Part shown: piece by piece, positions 31,427-41,953 of the stretch
Numbering within the stretch: the stretch's first letter is position 1
Layout of the letters: every line of letters starts with the position of its first letter
Origin: Sphingosinicella ginsenosidimutans
Lineage (GTDB): Bacteria; Pseudomonadota; Alphaproteobacteria; Sphingomonadales; Sphingomonadaceae
DNA: 64,000 nucleotides
Assembly: GCF_007995055.1 (NCBI RefSeq)
Contig: NZ_VOQQ01000001.1
Coordinates: 2,525,001-2,589,000, forward strand
Direction: 5' to 3'
The notes under the pieces: model-generated
The model's input: only the letters and a program-made list of their open reading frames with translations
Database searches by the model: none
Told to the model about the DNA's origin: nothing
Translations under genes and position numbers: made by a program

Positions 31427-32583
31427 TGCGTTCGGTCACCATCCTCGGCGCGACTGGATCGGTGGGTCGATCGACGCTCGACCTGATCGCGCGGGAACCG
31501 GAGTCGTTCGACGTTCTCGCGCTCACGGCGCGCGGCGATGTCGAGGGGCTGATCGGTCTTGCGCGGGAGGTCCGCCCGCGCCGCGCGGTGATCGGCGACG
31601 AACGCCATTATCCACGGCTGAAGGAAGGGCTGGCGGACACCGGAGTCGAGGCGGTGGCCGGCTCCGGCGCGATCGTCGAGGCCGCCGGCGCCGGGGCCGA
31701 CTGGACGATGGCCGCGATCGTCGGCACGGCGGGGCTCGAGCCGGTGATGCGCGCGCTCGAGGGCGGGCGCACGGTGGCGCTCGCCAACAAGGAATCCCTC
31801 GTCTCGGCGGGCGACCTGATGACTCGCGCGGCAGCCGCAAGCGGCGCCACCCTGCTGCCCGTCGACTCCGAGCATAATGCGGTGTTCCAGTGCCTCGACC
31901 ATCTGCGGCCGGAGGGGGTGCGACGGATCATCCTCACCGCCAGCGGCGGCCCGTTCCGGACCTGGAGCCTGGACGAGATGCGCGGCGTGACCCCGGCGCA
32001 GGCCGTCGCCCATCCCAACTGGTCGATGGGTGCGAAGATCTCGGTCGATTCCGCGACACTGATGAACAAGGGGCTGGAGCTGATCGAGGCGTTCCACCTG
32101 TTTCCGGTCGGCGCCGATGCGCTCGACGCGGTGATCCATCCCCAATCCATCGTCCACAGCCTCGTCGAATATGTGGATGGCTCGCTGCTCGCCCAACTGG
32201 GACCGCCCGACATGCGGGTGCCGATCGCCCATGCGCTCGCCTGGCCGGCGCGAATGGAGACGCCGTGCCAGCGGCTCGATCTGGTGAGCATCGGCAAGCT
32301 CGACTTCGAAGCGCCCGATATGGTCCGGTTTCCAGCCCTGGCTCTCGCCCGCCAGGCGCTGACCGACGGGGGCGCGAAGCCGGCGGTTCTCAATGCCGCG
32401 AACGAGGTGGCGGTCGCATCTTTCCTTGAAAGCCGGATCGGTTTCCTCGATATCGCATCGGTGGTCGGCGACGTGCTGGCCGCCTGTGACCCGCCGGCGC
32501 CCGGGTCGATCGATGCGGTGCTCGAGATCGATCGAGAGGCCCGACGCATGGCCGCCGAGGTGGCGCGAGAGTATCAGATTTGA
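31426..32583 (+). CDS. dxr: 1-deoxy-D-xylulose 5-phosphate reductoisomerase
   Basis: Second enzyme of the non-mevalonate isoprenoid pathway, supplying precursors for UppS. The 385-residue protein has the NADPH motif GATGSVG (residues 8-14), ALANKESLVSAG (near 120), the metal-binding LLPVDSEHNAVFQ (near 143-155), and TASGGPFR. The ATG at 31426 shares its first base with the cdsA stop; an in-frame GTG at 31414 is possible but has no better support. The stop is overlapped by the rseP TTG. Confidence 0.96.
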   Translation: MRSVTILGATGSVGRSTLDLIAREPESFDVLALTARGDVEGLIGLAREVRPRRAVIGDERHYPRLKEGLADTGVEAVAGSGAIVEAAGAGADWTMAAIVGTAGLEPVMRALEGGRTVALANKESLVSAGDLMTRAAAASGATLLPVDSEHNAVFQCLDHLRPEGVRRIILTASGGPFRTWSLDEMRGVTPAQAVAHPNWSMGAKISVDSATLMNKGLELIEAFHLFPVGADALDAVIHPQSIVHSLVEYVDGSLLAQLGPPDMRVPIAHALAWPARMETPCQRLDLVSIGKLDFEAPDMVRFPALALARQALTDGGAKPAVLNAANEVAVASFLESRIGFLDIASVVGDVLAACDPPAPGSIDAVLEIDREARRMAAEVAREYQI

Positions 32584-33707
32584 GCAGTCCCGGCTTCTTC
32601 TTCACCGTCCTCGCCTTCCTGCTGTGTATCGGCCCGCTCGTCTTCGTCCATGAGCTTGGCCATTATTTCGTCGGCCGCTGGTTCGGGGTGAAGGCGGAGA
32701 CGTTCTCCATCGGCTTCGGACGGGAAATCCTCGGCTGGACCGACAGAAGAGGGACGCGCTGGAAGGTGGGCTGGCTGCCGATGGGCGGCTATGTGCGCTT
32801 CGCCGGCGACATGAACGCCGCCTCGACCCCATCGGACGAGTGGCTGTCGCTCCCCGCCGAGGAGCGCGCGAAGACCTTCCAGGCCAAGGGGGTGTGGCAG
32901 CGCTTCCTGATCGTGCTGGCCGGTCCGGCGACGAATTTCCTGTTCGCCTTCTTCGCCTTCATGGCGATCTTCGCGATCAACGGTCTTCCGACCAGCCCCC
33001 CTGTCATTGGCGGCGTCGTCGCCGGGAGCGCCGCCGACGAGGCCGGCATTGCCCCGGGCGACCACGTCGTGGCGATCGACGGTCATGCGCTGGAAACCTA
33101 CGCCGATCTGGCCGCCTACGTCGCCTTGCGTCCGGAACAGCGGCTGATCTTCCGGATTCAGCGGGGATCGCGCATCGAAGAGGTCCCGGTCACGATCCGT
33201 GCCGACACGGCCCGCGACGAATTCGGCAATAGCGCCCGGGTCGGGCGTCTCGGCGTCGTCGGCACGATGATCTTCTCCAAGGTTCCGGTCACCGAGCTTC
33301 CGGGCGCCTCGCTGCGCGCGATCGCGGGCTCGCTCGAGGCGATGGTGGCCGTGCTCAGCCAGGTCGCGACCGGGGAGCGATCGGTGCGCGAGCTCGGCGG
33401 CCCGCTCAAGATCGCCGAGGTCTCCGGCCAGCAGGCGAGCCTCGGCTGGATCAACTTCTTCGCTCTGATGACGATCGTCTCAATTAATCTGGGATTCATC
33501 AACCTCTTGCCAATCCCGTTGCTGGACGGCGGACACCTGTTGTTCTACCTGATCGAGGGAGTGAGGCGCAGACCGTTGAAGCCGGAAGCGCAGGAATGGG
33601 CATTCCGGGCCGGCCTCACGGTCCTGCTGGCGCTGATGGTTTTCGTGACATTTAACGACTTGGCCTCTTTTGGGCTCTTTACCAAGCTTGGCGGCTTGAT
33701 CGGCTGA
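32580..33707 (+). CDS. rseP: Site-2 metalloprotease RseP
   Basis: Intramembrane zinc protease that cleaves anti-sigma factors and remnant signal peptides. The 375-residue protein has the zinc motif HELGH (His24, Glu25, His28), the hydrophobic hairpin, one clear PDZ domain (about 125-200, with AADEAGIAPGDHVVAIDG), and the third zinc ligand in LDGGHLLF near residue 316. The E. coli protein has two PDZ domains and is longer. The TTG start overlaps the dxr stop as TTGA. Confidence 0.95.
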   Translation: MSSPGFFFTVLAFLLCIGPLVFVHELGHYFVGRWFGVKAETFSIGFGREILGWTDRRGTRWKVGWLPMGGYVRFAGDMNAASTPSDEWLSLPAEERAKTFQAKGVWQRFLIVLAGPATNFLFAFFAFMAIFAINGLPTSPPVIGGVVAGSAADEAGIAPGDHVVAIDGHALETYADLAAYVALRPEQRLIFRIQRGSRIEEVPVTIRADTARDEFGNSARVGRLGVVGTMIFSKVPVTELPGASLRAIAGSLEAMVAVLSQVATGERSVRELGGPLKIAEVSGQQASLGWINFFALMTIVSINLGFINLLPIPLLDGGHLLFYLIEGVRRRPLKPEAQEWAFRAGLTVLLALMVFVTFNDLASFGLFTKLGGLIG

Positions 33708-33741
33708 CGTTGATCGGGCAGGGCAGGGACGACAGGGAGCT

Positions 33742-33764
33742 CGGCCGGTAACAGCCGGCCTTTC
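33742..33764 (+). terminator. Hairpin between rseP and bamA
   Basis: CGGCCGG and CCGGCC flank a short TAACAG loop and are followed by TTTC. It could attenuate transcription into bamA, only 20 bases from its start codon. The U-tract is short. Confidence 0.4.
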
Positions 33765-33783
33765 GGATTTAAGGCGGGGACGC

Positions 33784-36561
33784 GTGAACGCACACAAGGT
33801 ATTTCCGGCGGCTCGTAGATTTTCTGCCGCGCTGCTGGTCGGCACGATCCTGGGGGGGATGATCGCGCCCGCCGCGGTTGCGCAGACGGCGCCCGGCGAT
33901 GCGGCGCAGTCGCCCGCTGGACAGGAAAGCACGGCGCCGACGCCCCCGCCGAGCCAGCCCGCCGGCCCCGGTCAGCCACGCGGCGCCGGCGCGGAATTGC
34001 CGCCGCCTCCCGCTGCGCCCGCCGCGCCGAGCGTCACGCGCCAGATTCATTCCCTTACCGTGACCGGGAGCCAGCGGCTCGAACAGGAGACCGTGCTCTC
34101 CTACACCTCCCTCCGGGTGGGCGAGAATTACGACGACGAAAAGCTTGATCAGGCGCTGCACGACCTGCTTTCGACCGAGCTTTTCGCCGACGTCACCATC
34201 GCCGGCGTCGAAACCGGCGATATCGTCATCCGCGTGCGCGAGAACCCGGTGATCAACCGGATCGTCCTTGAGGGCAATCATCGCATCAAGGACGACAAGA
34301 TCACCCCGGAGATCCGGCTCGCGCCGCGCCAGATCTTCACCCGCTCGCGCGCCCGCGCCGATGTCGCCCGGATCATCGAGCTCTATCGTCGCCAGGGGCG
34401 CTACGCCGCCAGTGTCGATCCGCAGATCGTTCAGCTCGACCAGAACCGTGTCGATGTCGTCTTCGTGATCAACGAAGGGCCCAGATCGCGCGTGCGCACG
34501 ATCAACATCATCGGCAACGAGCATTTCGGCGACGGTCGCCTGATCCGCGAGATGGCGACCCGCGAGCATCGCTGGTGGAACATCTTCAGCTCCGCCGACA
34601 CCTATGATCCGGACCGGCTCGCCTTCGACCAGCAGAAGCTTCGGCAATTCTACCTGACGCAGGGTTATGCCGATTTCCGCGTCCAGTCCGCCGTCGCCGA
34701 GCTGACGCCCGACCGGCGCGACTTCATCATCACCTATGTGATCGATGAAGGGCAGCGCTATCGCTTCGGGCCGGTCACCGTGGACAGCGACATCCGCGAT
34801 CTCGACGCCGCGTCGATGCAGCGCCGCCTGCCGATGCATGAGGGCGACTGGTACAATGCCAAGCAGGTCGAGGACACGGTCGACAGCCTCAACCAGCTCT
34901 CCGGTCTTTTCGGCTACGCCTTCTCGGACGTGCGGCCGCAATTCCATCGCGATGCCGAGCATCGCACGATGGGGGTCAACTTCCATGTCGCCGAGACGCC
35001 GCGCGTCTATGTCGAGCGCGTCGACATTTCCGGCAACACGACGACGCGTGACAAGGTGATCCGGCGCGAATTCCGGCTTGCAGAAGGCGATCCGTTCAGC
35101 TCGGTCCAGGTGCGGCGCTCGCGCGATCGCATCCAGTCGCTCGGCTTCTTCCAGGACAATCTCGAAATCCGGCAGGAGCAGGGGACGACGCCGGATCGAA
35201 TTGTCCTCGGGGTCGATGTTCAGGAGCGCGCGACCGGCCAGCTCCAGCTGTCGGCAGGCTATTCGAGCCTCGAGCGCTTCCTCATCAACGCCGCGATCAC
35301 CCAGCGCAACTTCATGGGTCGCGGGCAGGAGGTGCGCGCCCAGGTCAACTGGTCGAGCTATTCGAAATCGGTCGAGTTCGGCTTCACCGAGCCCTATCTG
35401 TTCGATCGCAATCTCGCGCTCGGCTTCGATCTGTTCCGGCGTGATCTCAACGCCTTCAACTTCATCGGAAATTCGCGCCAGACGACCTACGGCCAGATCT
35501 CCACCGGCGGCCAGGTGCGGCTCGGCGTTCCGCTGACGGAAACCATCAATCTCGCACTTCGATACGGGCTGACCTACGATCAGATCACGCTCAACCAGAA
35601 CGTCTATTTTTCGGATCCGGACGGCACGGGGCCGCTGCCGCCGGTTTGCGATCCGCTGCTTGCCGGGCGTTATCTGTGCGATGTGATCGGCAATCGGGTG
35701 ACGTCGTCCGTCGGCTATTCGCTGCTCTACAGCACGCTCAACAATTACATCCATCCGACCCGCGGCGCGCGGCTCCTGTTCAGCCAGGACTTCGCCGGTG
35801 TCGGCGGTGACACGCGCTATCTCAGGACCGTGGTCCGCGGCGCGAAATATTGGAATGTCTTCAACAACTTCATCTTTTCGATCAGCCTCGAGGGCGGATA
35901 TATCCGCGCACTCCAGAAAGCGGATTCGCCGGATGACGATCCGGTTCGCCTGACCGATCGCTTCTTCCTGGGCAGCCCGCAGATCCGCGGCTTCGATATC
36001 CGCGGCGTTGGTCCGCGCATCCAGCGTCGGCAGTATCAGGTCGATGCGGACGGAAATGCGGTGCTCGACTCGAACGGCAATCCGCTCTTCGTCACGGGCA
36101 ACAACAATATCCTCGATGACGCGATCGGCGGCCGGGCCTATTATCTTGGCCGCGCGGAGCTTGAAATTCCGCTTGGCGCCGGTGCCCGTGACCTTGGCCT
36201 CAGGCCGTCGATCTTTGCCGACATCGGCGCGGTGTTCGGCGTGCGGCGGCCCGCGCTCCAGGATGTCGCCCCGGGCTCGCCGCTGACCCAGATCGAATGC
36301 ACGGCGGCGGACGGGACGGTCCAGCTCGTTCCGCCCTCGGCGGGCAGCTGCCCGACAAACTTCACGCTGACCCGAAACCCGGTCACGCCGTTCCGCGAGG
36401 TCTTCCTCGGCGATACGCCGCGGCCGCGCATCTCGGTCGGCTTCGGCGTTAACTGGAATTCGCCGTTCGGGCCGTTCCGCATCGATATCGCACGTGCGCT
36501 GGTGAGCGCTCCGGGCGACGACACGAAACTTATCACCTTCAACGTAGGGACTGCATTCTGA
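33784..36561 (+). CDS. bamA: Outer membrane protein assembly factor BamA
   Basis: Central subunit of the beta-barrel assembly machinery in the outer membrane. The 925-residue precursor has a signal peptide ending near AAVAQT, an unusual Pro/Ala-rich linker (about residues 42-82), five POTRA repeats (about 85-440), and a 16-strand barrel with the IRGFDIRG motif (near 734, equivalent to VRGF) and a terminal Phe. It is longer than the E. coli protein (about 810), through the linker and barrel loops. GTG start at 33784. The TGA overlaps the next ATG. Confidence 0.96.
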   Translation: MNAHKVFPAARRFSAALLVGTILGGMIAPAAVAQTAPGDAAQSPAGQESTAPTPPPSQPAGPGQPRGAGAELPPPPAAPAAPSVTRQIHSLTVTGSQRLEQETVLSYTSLRVGENYDDEKLDQALHDLLSTELFADVTIAGVETGDIVIRVRENPVINRIVLEGNHRIKDDKITPEIRLAPRQIFTRSRARADVARIIELYRRQGRYAASVDPQIVQLDQNRVDVVFVINEGPRSRVRTINIIGNEHFGDGRLIREMATREHRWWNIFSSADTYDPDRLAFDQQKLRQFYLTQGYADFRVQSAVAELTPDRRDFIITYVIDEGQRYRFGPVTVDSDIRDLDAASMQRRLPMHEGDWYNAKQVEDTVDSLNQLSGLFGYAFSDVRPQFHRDAEHRTMGVNFHVAETPRVYVERVDISGNTTTRDKVIRREFRLAEGDPFSSVQVRRSRDRIQSLGFFQDNLEIRQEQGTTPDRIVLGVDVQERATGQLQLSAGYSSLERFLINAAITQRNFMGRGQEVRAQVNWSSYSKSVEFGFTEPYLFDRNLALGFDLFRRDLNAFNFIGNSRQTTYGQISTGGQVRLGVPLTETINLALRYGLTYDQITLNQNVYFSDPDGTGPLPPVCDPLLAGRYLCDVIGNRVTSSVGYSLLYSTLNNYIHPTRGARLLFSQDFAGVGGDTRYLRTVVRGAKYWNVFNNFIFSISLEGGYIRALQKADSPDDDPVRLTDRFFLGSPQIRGFDIRGVGPRIQRRQYQVDADGNAVLDSNGNPLFVTGNNNILDDAIGGRAYYLGRAELEIPLGAGARDLGLRPSIFADIGAVFGVRRPALQDVAPGSPLTQIECTAADGTVQLVPPSAGSCPTNFTLTRNPVTPFREVFLGDTPRPRISVGFGVNWNSPFGPFRIDIARALVSAPGDDTKLITFNVGTAF

Positions 36562-37207
36562 TGAACAAATTCACTCTCGGCGCGGCCGGTGCCGCGCTTG
36601 CCCTGGCCCTTCCGTTCGCCGCCCAGGCGCAACAGCTGCCGCCGGCCGTGATCGCCGTCGTCGATACCGATCGCGTCATCCGCGAGTGCACCGTGTGCGT
36701 CGCCGCCAACACGCAGCTCCAGCAGCAGCTTCAGCAGCTTCAGGCCCGCGCGCAGCAGCTCGCGGCGCCGCTTCGGACCGAAGGTCAGGCGATCCAGGCT
36801 GCGATCAGTGCGCTGCCGCAGGGCCAGCAGCCCGATGCGGCGCTGCAGACCCGCATCCGCAATTACGAAACCAACCAGCAGAACGCGCAGCAGGAAGTCC
36901 AGCAGCAGCAGCAGACGATCGAGCGTAACCGCAATTTCGTCCTGCAGCAGATCGGCCAGCGCCTGCAGCCGGCGGTGCAGCAGGTGATGACGCAGCGGGG
37001 CGCCAATGTCGCGCTCGACGTCAATGCCGCGCTCGGCGCCGCGCCGACGCTCGACGTGACCGCGGCCGTCCTTGCGGTCGTCAACCAGAACACCGCGCCG
37101 CTCAACGTCACCGCGCCGCCGCCTCAGCAGCAGCCGGCCGCGCAGGCGCCGGCTACGCCCGCACCGGCGACGACGACTCCGCAGCGGCCACGCCCGCAGG
37201 GCCGCTG

Positions 37208-37208
<1 letters not shown>
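36561..37208 (+). CDS. OmpH/Skp family periplasmic chaperone
   Basis: A 215-residue exported protein with signal peptide (residues 1-23, ending AQAQ). After the [11 protein letters not shown] strand comes a glutamine-rich helical region ([16 protein letters not shown] and [13 protein letters not shown]) expected to form the coiled-coil tentacles that hold unfolded outer-membrane proteins. The last 40 residues are a Pro/Ala/Gln-rich tail not found in E. coli Skp. The start overlaps bamA and the stop overlaps fabZ, fitting co-production with the Bam machine. Confidence 0.88.
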
Positions 37209-37681
<473 letters not shown>

Positions 37682-38374
37682 CCGGTCGCCACAGGCCCCC
37701 GGACTTCTCGATCCCGAACACGTCGCGGATGTGCGCGCTGTCGATGACCTCGGCCGGCGCGCCATCGGCGACGATTGCACCGCCCTTCATCACGAGCATC
37801 CGATCGGCGAAACGAACGGCCGCGTCGAGGTCGTGAATCGCAACCAGCGCCGCCTGGCGGTTCGCGGCAACAGCCGCCTTCAGCATTTCCATGAGACGGA
37901 TCTGCCAGAGCGGATCGAGGTTGGCGGTCGGCTCGTCGAGCAAGAGCAGCCTTGGGCGAGGCGCCAGCACGCGGGCGATCAGCACCCGGCTGCGTTCCCC
38001 GGTCGACAGCCGGTCGAGCCGCCGATCCGCGACATGTTCGAGGTCGAGCGTGCGGAGCGCGTCGGCGATTTCCTCCGTCGACGCGCCGCCGAGTGCGACG
38101 AGATCGCGCGCCATCAGCGGCCAATCGAGATCGCGCGCCGCGGGGAGGTAGCCGAGCATCCGGGCACGCCGTGCCGGGGAAAGGCCGTCCGGATCCTCGC
38201 CGTCGACGACGATCCGCCCCTTCGGACGACCGATGCCGGCGATGGCGTGGAGGAGGCTGGTCTTGCCGCTGCCATTGGGGCCGACAATGCAGGTGAGGGT
38301 GCCCGGCGCGAGCGCGAGATCGGCCCCGTGGAGGCGGCCGGGCAGCGACAGGCCATGGGCTTCGAGCAAGGCGG

Positions 38375-39337
38375 TCATGGCCGCAGCCGCCAGCGCATAT
38401 GGGCGACCAGCCAGAGGAAGAAGGGTGCGCCGACCAGAGCGGTCGCGACCCCGATCGGCAGGGTCCGGCCGAGCGGCGCCGCTCGCACCGCCAGATCGGC
38501 AACGGTCAGCAAACCTGCGCCGATCAAAGCCGCCGGCAGGACGGCGCGGCCGGGATGCCCGCCGGTCAAACGCCGCGCGAAAATCGGCGCGACCAGCCCG
38601 ATGAAGCCGATCGCGCCGCAGATCGCGACACATGCACCGACCCCGAAGGCGCTGATGCAGATGGCCTGGAGGCGCACCGACGCGAGATTGTGGCCGAGCG
38701 ATTGCGCCACTTCCTCGCCAAGCGCGAGCGCATCGAGCGCGGGGGCGAGCCGAAGCAACAGCGCGATGGCGAGCAAGGCGGGGAGACCCGCGAACGCCGC
38801 TTGCGCAAGGCTGCGATCGACCAGCGAGCCCATCAGCCAGTCATAGGCATCGTAGAAGGCGAAGGGGGAGGGGGCGAGCGCCAGCGCGAGCGTCGTCAGT
38901 GCACCGGCGAGCGCGCTGATCGCGAGTCCGGCGAGCAGCAAGGTCGCCGTCTCCGCGCGTGGTCCGGCCAGTGCGAGCAGCAGAACGAGCGCGCCGAGCG
39001 CTCCGATCACTGCTCCGGCCGAGAGCGCGAGCGGCGCTGAAAAGCCGAAGAGATAAGCAGTGACGACTGCGCCGAGCGCCGCGCCGCTTGTCGTTCCGGT
39101 GAGGTCCGGCGACGCGAGCGGATTGGCGAACAGCGCCTGGATCGCCGCCCCCGACGCGCCGAGCATCGCCCCATAAAAGATCGCCAGCAGCGCGCGCGGC
39201 AGGCGAAGATCGACCAGAACGGCCCAGCCGAGATCACGATCTTGGGCCATGAGCGCGCCCAGATCGCTCCACGGCAAGGCGAGCGAGAATATGAAGAGCG
39301 CCAGCACCAAAGAGACAAGAAGAAGCCGTCGCGTCAT
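38375..39337 (-). CDS. btuC: FecCD-family ABC permease (cobalamin import)
   Basis: A 320-residue inner-membrane permease with about ten helices. Family strings are LRLPRALLAIFYGAMLGASG, ANPLASPDLTGTTSGAALGA, and GAIGFIGLVAPIFARRLTG, plus the C-terminal GVATALVGAPFFLWL. The ATG at 39337 overlaps the end of the substrate-binding-protein gene by four bases; the longer ORF upstream is shadow. Cobalamin as substrate follows from the riboswitch and BtuB. Siderophore or heme permeases have the same fold. Confidence 0.88.
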   Translation of the reverse strand: MTRRLLLVSLVLALFIFSLALPWSDLGALMAQDRDLGWAVLVDLRLPRALLAIFYGAMLGASGAAIQALFANPLASPDLTGTTSGAALGAVVTAYLFGFSAPLALSAGAVIGALGALVLLLALAGPRAETATLLLAGLAISALAGALTTLALALAPSPFAFYDAYDWLMGSLVDRSLAQAAFAGLPALLAIALLLRLAPALDALALGEEVAQSLGHNLASVRLQAICISAFGVGACVAICGAIGFIGLVAPIFARRLTGGHPGRAVLPAALIGAGLLTVADLAVRAAPLGRTLPIGVATALVGAPFFLWLVAHMRWRLRP

Positions 39338-40122
39338 CGGGCCAGCTCCCGCCGCAATCGCTCCACCTCGTTGATGAGAAGCGGTCCCATGCAGGTCCAC
39401 AGCCGCCCGTCGGTCGCGATCGTCCGGCTGGCGCGGGCGTGGCGCACCGCGGGATTGTCGAGCCAGCGTTGGGAATTGGAATATTGACCCCGCCGATAAT
39501 CGCTGCGGAGCAAAACCGCAGGGGGATGGACGATCAGGGTTTCGAGGGACACCCGATCGCCGCGCATCGGGCGCTGGGCGAGCCCTGCGAGCGCCATCCA
39601 CTGGGCCTCCAGTCCGGCGGGATTCACCGTCCGTCCGCCGCCGCCCAGCCAGATCGAATCCGCCCGCCGGCGGGGCGCGGTGGCGCGCAGCGATTCGATG
39701 CGCCGGATCAGCGCCGCGCCCCGTGCCGGCTGGCCGAGCGCGGCGGCGACGCGGCGGATATTGGCCTCGACATCATCCAGGCTCGCGGCGAAGGGCAGGT
39801 CCAGCGTCGGGATGCCGAGCCGCGCCGCGATGGCGCTGCGATCGCGCACCCCGCCGCCCATGGTGACGACCAGGTCTGGCCGCAAAGCGACCGCGGAGAG
39901 CAGGCTCCCGTCGTTGCGCGCGTACTGCCGACCCCGCCGCCACATCGGCGTTTCCGCCTCGTCCTGCGAGAGGTGGGTCACGGAGACGATTTGGTCCGGC
40001 GCTGCGATCGCCAGCACCAGCTCGTCCGTGCACAGGTTCAGCGACGCGACCCGCCGCGGGCTCGCCGCGGCGGGGGAGGCCAGCGCCATGCTAGCGGCCA
40101 AGAGCGACGCGAAGACCCGCAT
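39334..40122 (-). CDS. btuF: Periplasmic substrate-binding protein of B12 transporter (BtuF-like)
   Basis: A 262-residue exported protein of the helical-backbone metal-receptor fold, with signal peptide (SLLAASMALASPAAA). RRVASLNLCTDELVLAIAAP opens the first lobe, LRPDLVVTMGG and the long helix before residue 150 connect to the second. It should capture cobalamin in the periplasm and dock on BtuC through Glu residues on each lobe. The start lies inside the 3' end of btuB (32-base overlap). Confidence 0.82.
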   Translation of the reverse strand: MRVFASLLAASMALASPAAASPRRVASLNLCTDELVLAIAAPDQIVSVTHLSQDEAETPMWRRGRQYARNDGSLLSAVALRPDLVVTMGGGVRDRSAIAARLGIPTLDLPFAASLDDVEANIRRVAAALGQPARGAALIRRIESLRATAPRRRADSIWLGGGGRTVNPAGLEAQWMALAGLAQRPMRGDRVSLETLIVHPPAVLLRSDYRRGQYSNSQRWLDNPAVRHARASRTIATDGRLWTCMGPLLINEVERLRRELAR

Positions 40123-41953
40123 AGACCGTCCGTCCCGGCGTGTTGTAGCCGACCACATCCTGGTAATCGTCGTCGAACGCATTCTCCACGCGGGCGTAAA
40201 GCTCCAGCTTCGGCGCGACGCGCCAGGCGACCCGCGCCGAGCCAAGCGTATAGGCTCCGAGCCGTACGGTGGGTGAGGGGAAGAGATCGAAATCCTGGTC
40301 CGTGCGCGTCCCGACATAAGCCAGGCTGGCGCTCCAGCTGAACCGGCCGACATCGCCGTAAGCGGTGAGGTTCGCCGTGCTCCGCGGGCGACGGACCTCG
40401 CGCACGCGCGGGTCGCCCGGCTCGGTCTGCTGCGTGGCCTTGAGCCAGGTGTAATTGGCGCTGAAATTCAGCCAGGCCGCCGCGCGCCAGGATAAGCTCG
40501 TCTCGATGCCGGCGCGGCGGCTGGTTCCCGCCGCATTGGCGACGCTCGAGAGGAAGGTCGTGGAATCGAACACGTCCACGATCTCGTCGTGGAGGCGGGC
40601 GGAGAAGAAGGTGAGGCCAGCGCTGAGCGGACCGCGTGTCCAGGTGGCGCCGAGCTCCCAGCCGCGCGACCGCTCCGGCTTCAGCGCTGGATTGCCCTCG
40701 AACGAGCCGGGGAAGAATCCGAACAGATCGAAGAAGGTGGGCTGGGCGATGCCCTCACCATAAGCAGCGTGGATGGTGACGGTGCGGAACGGGCGGAGTG
40801 AGGCGGCGGCGCGGAATGTCGTTGCGTCGGCAAAGTCGCTGAACCGGTCGTGGCGAAGCGCGACATCGGTCATGAAGGCATCGCTCCATCGCGCGCGCCA
40901 TTCACCGACGAAGCCGGTATTGTCGCGCTTGTCATTCTGGTTCGTCGCGCCGCCAAAGGCGGTGTCGCGGGCGCGGAACTCTTCCTCGTCATGCTCGATC
41001 GCCGCGATCAATTCGTGGTCGCCGAAGCGCCGCGAAAGCTGGCCGCCGAGCGAGAGCCTGTTCCCGTAGGTCTGGTTGAGCGGATCGCCGGCAAGGTAAT
41101 TGTGGTTGGCGCTGTCGAGGTAGCTCACCTCGGCGCGCGCGCTCCACCCGCCGAACGTGCCCGTCGCCCATCCCCGGACCGCCGCGATCCGGTTGCGCGT
41201 CGAATCGAGCGTGTCGGCGCGAAGGAAGGTGACTGGATCGGTGCCGTCATACTGGCTGAGCCCATCCACCCAGTAGCCGGACGCGCCGAGCTTGACAGGT
41301 CCGGCGCGATAGACCGCCTTCAGGCTCGCCGTGCCGGTGTGGAAGCCGTCGCGCTCGCCGCCGTCGCCGAAGGAATCGATGCCGTCGCTGCGCTCATAGC
41401 CGCCGGCGGCGGTAACCCCGAAGCGGTCAGAGCCGAAGCTGGCGCGACCATAGGTGCGGAGCGAATCGAGGCTGCCATATTCGGCGAGCGCGGTGACGCC
41501 CCGCGCGGTCAACGGATCGGGCGTTTCGACCGCAATGACGCCGCCGAGTGCTTCGGATCCCCAAAGCGCCGACTGCGGGCCCCGGACGATCTCGATCCGC
41601 GACAGGAGGTCTGTTGTCAGCAGCTCGAACCGCGCTTCGTTGCCGGAAGCGGGATCGTTGAACCGGATGCCGTCGACGAAGAGCAGGGTGTGATTGGCCT
41701 CGGCGCCGCGAATGCGCAGCTGGGTCTGCGTGCCGCGCGGGCCCGATGTCGCCACCGAAATCCCGGGCGACAGGCGCAGCACGCTCGACGCGTCGGGGAG
41801 GGCGAGCGCGTCGAGCGCCGCGGAATCGAAGATCGTGGCCGACGCCGCGGCCTCTTCGACGGGCACGGGATCACGAGAAGCGGTGACGACAATGTCCGGA
41901 TCCGTCACCGACACGGCGGCGGATGCAGACAGGACCAGAATCGCAATGGGCAT
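40091..41953 (-). CDS. btuB: TonB-dependent cobalamin receptor BtuB
   Basis: A 620-residue outer-membrane receptor. A short signal peptide is followed at once by a TonB box DIVVTAS (residues 20-26), the plug domain (LRIRGAEANHTLLFVDGIRF and IEIVRGPQSALWGSEALGG), and a 22-strand barrel ending ENAFDDDYQDVVGYNTPGR with VYAGLRVAL. The size and the VGYNTPGR ending resemble E. coli BtuB. AGGAGG lies just before ATG 41953. The leader carries a cobalamin riboswitch, so the operon should be off when B12 is abundant. Confidence 0.93.
   Translation of the reverse strand: MPIAILVLSASAAVSVTDPDIVVTASRDPVPVEEAAASATIFDSAALDALALPDASSVLRLSPGISVATSGPRGTQTQLRIRGAEANHTLLFVDGIRFNDPASGNEARFELLTTDLLSRIEIVRGPQSALWGSEALGGVIAVETPDPLTARGVTALAEYGSLDSLRTYGRASFGSDRFGVTAAGGYERSDGIDSFGDGGERDGFHTGTASLKAVYRAGPVKLGASGYWVDGLSQYDGTDPVTFLRADTLDSTRNRIAAVRGWATGTFGGWSARAEVSYLDSANHNYLAGDPLNQTYGNRLSLGGQLSRRFGDHELIAAIEHDEEEFRARDTAFGGATNQNDKRDNTGFVGEWRARWSDAFMTDVALRHDRFSDFADATTFRAAASLRPFRTVTIHAAYGEGIAQPTFFDLFGFFPGSFEGNPALKPERSRGWELGATWTRGPLSAGLTFFSARLHDEIVDVFDSTTFLSSVANAAGTSRRAGIETSLSWRAAAWLNFSANYTWLKATQQTEPGDPRVREVRRPRSTANLTAYGDVGRFSWSASLAYVGTRTDQDFDLFPSPTVRLGAYTLGSARVAWRVAPKLELYARVENAFDDDYQDVVGYNTPGRTVYAGLRVALGR

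Noticed and set aside
36700-37200. CAG-rich stretch in the Skp-like gene as a tandem repeat
   Set aside because: It is glutamine-rich coiled-coil coding sequence of a normal Skp-like protein; there is no regular repeat unit.
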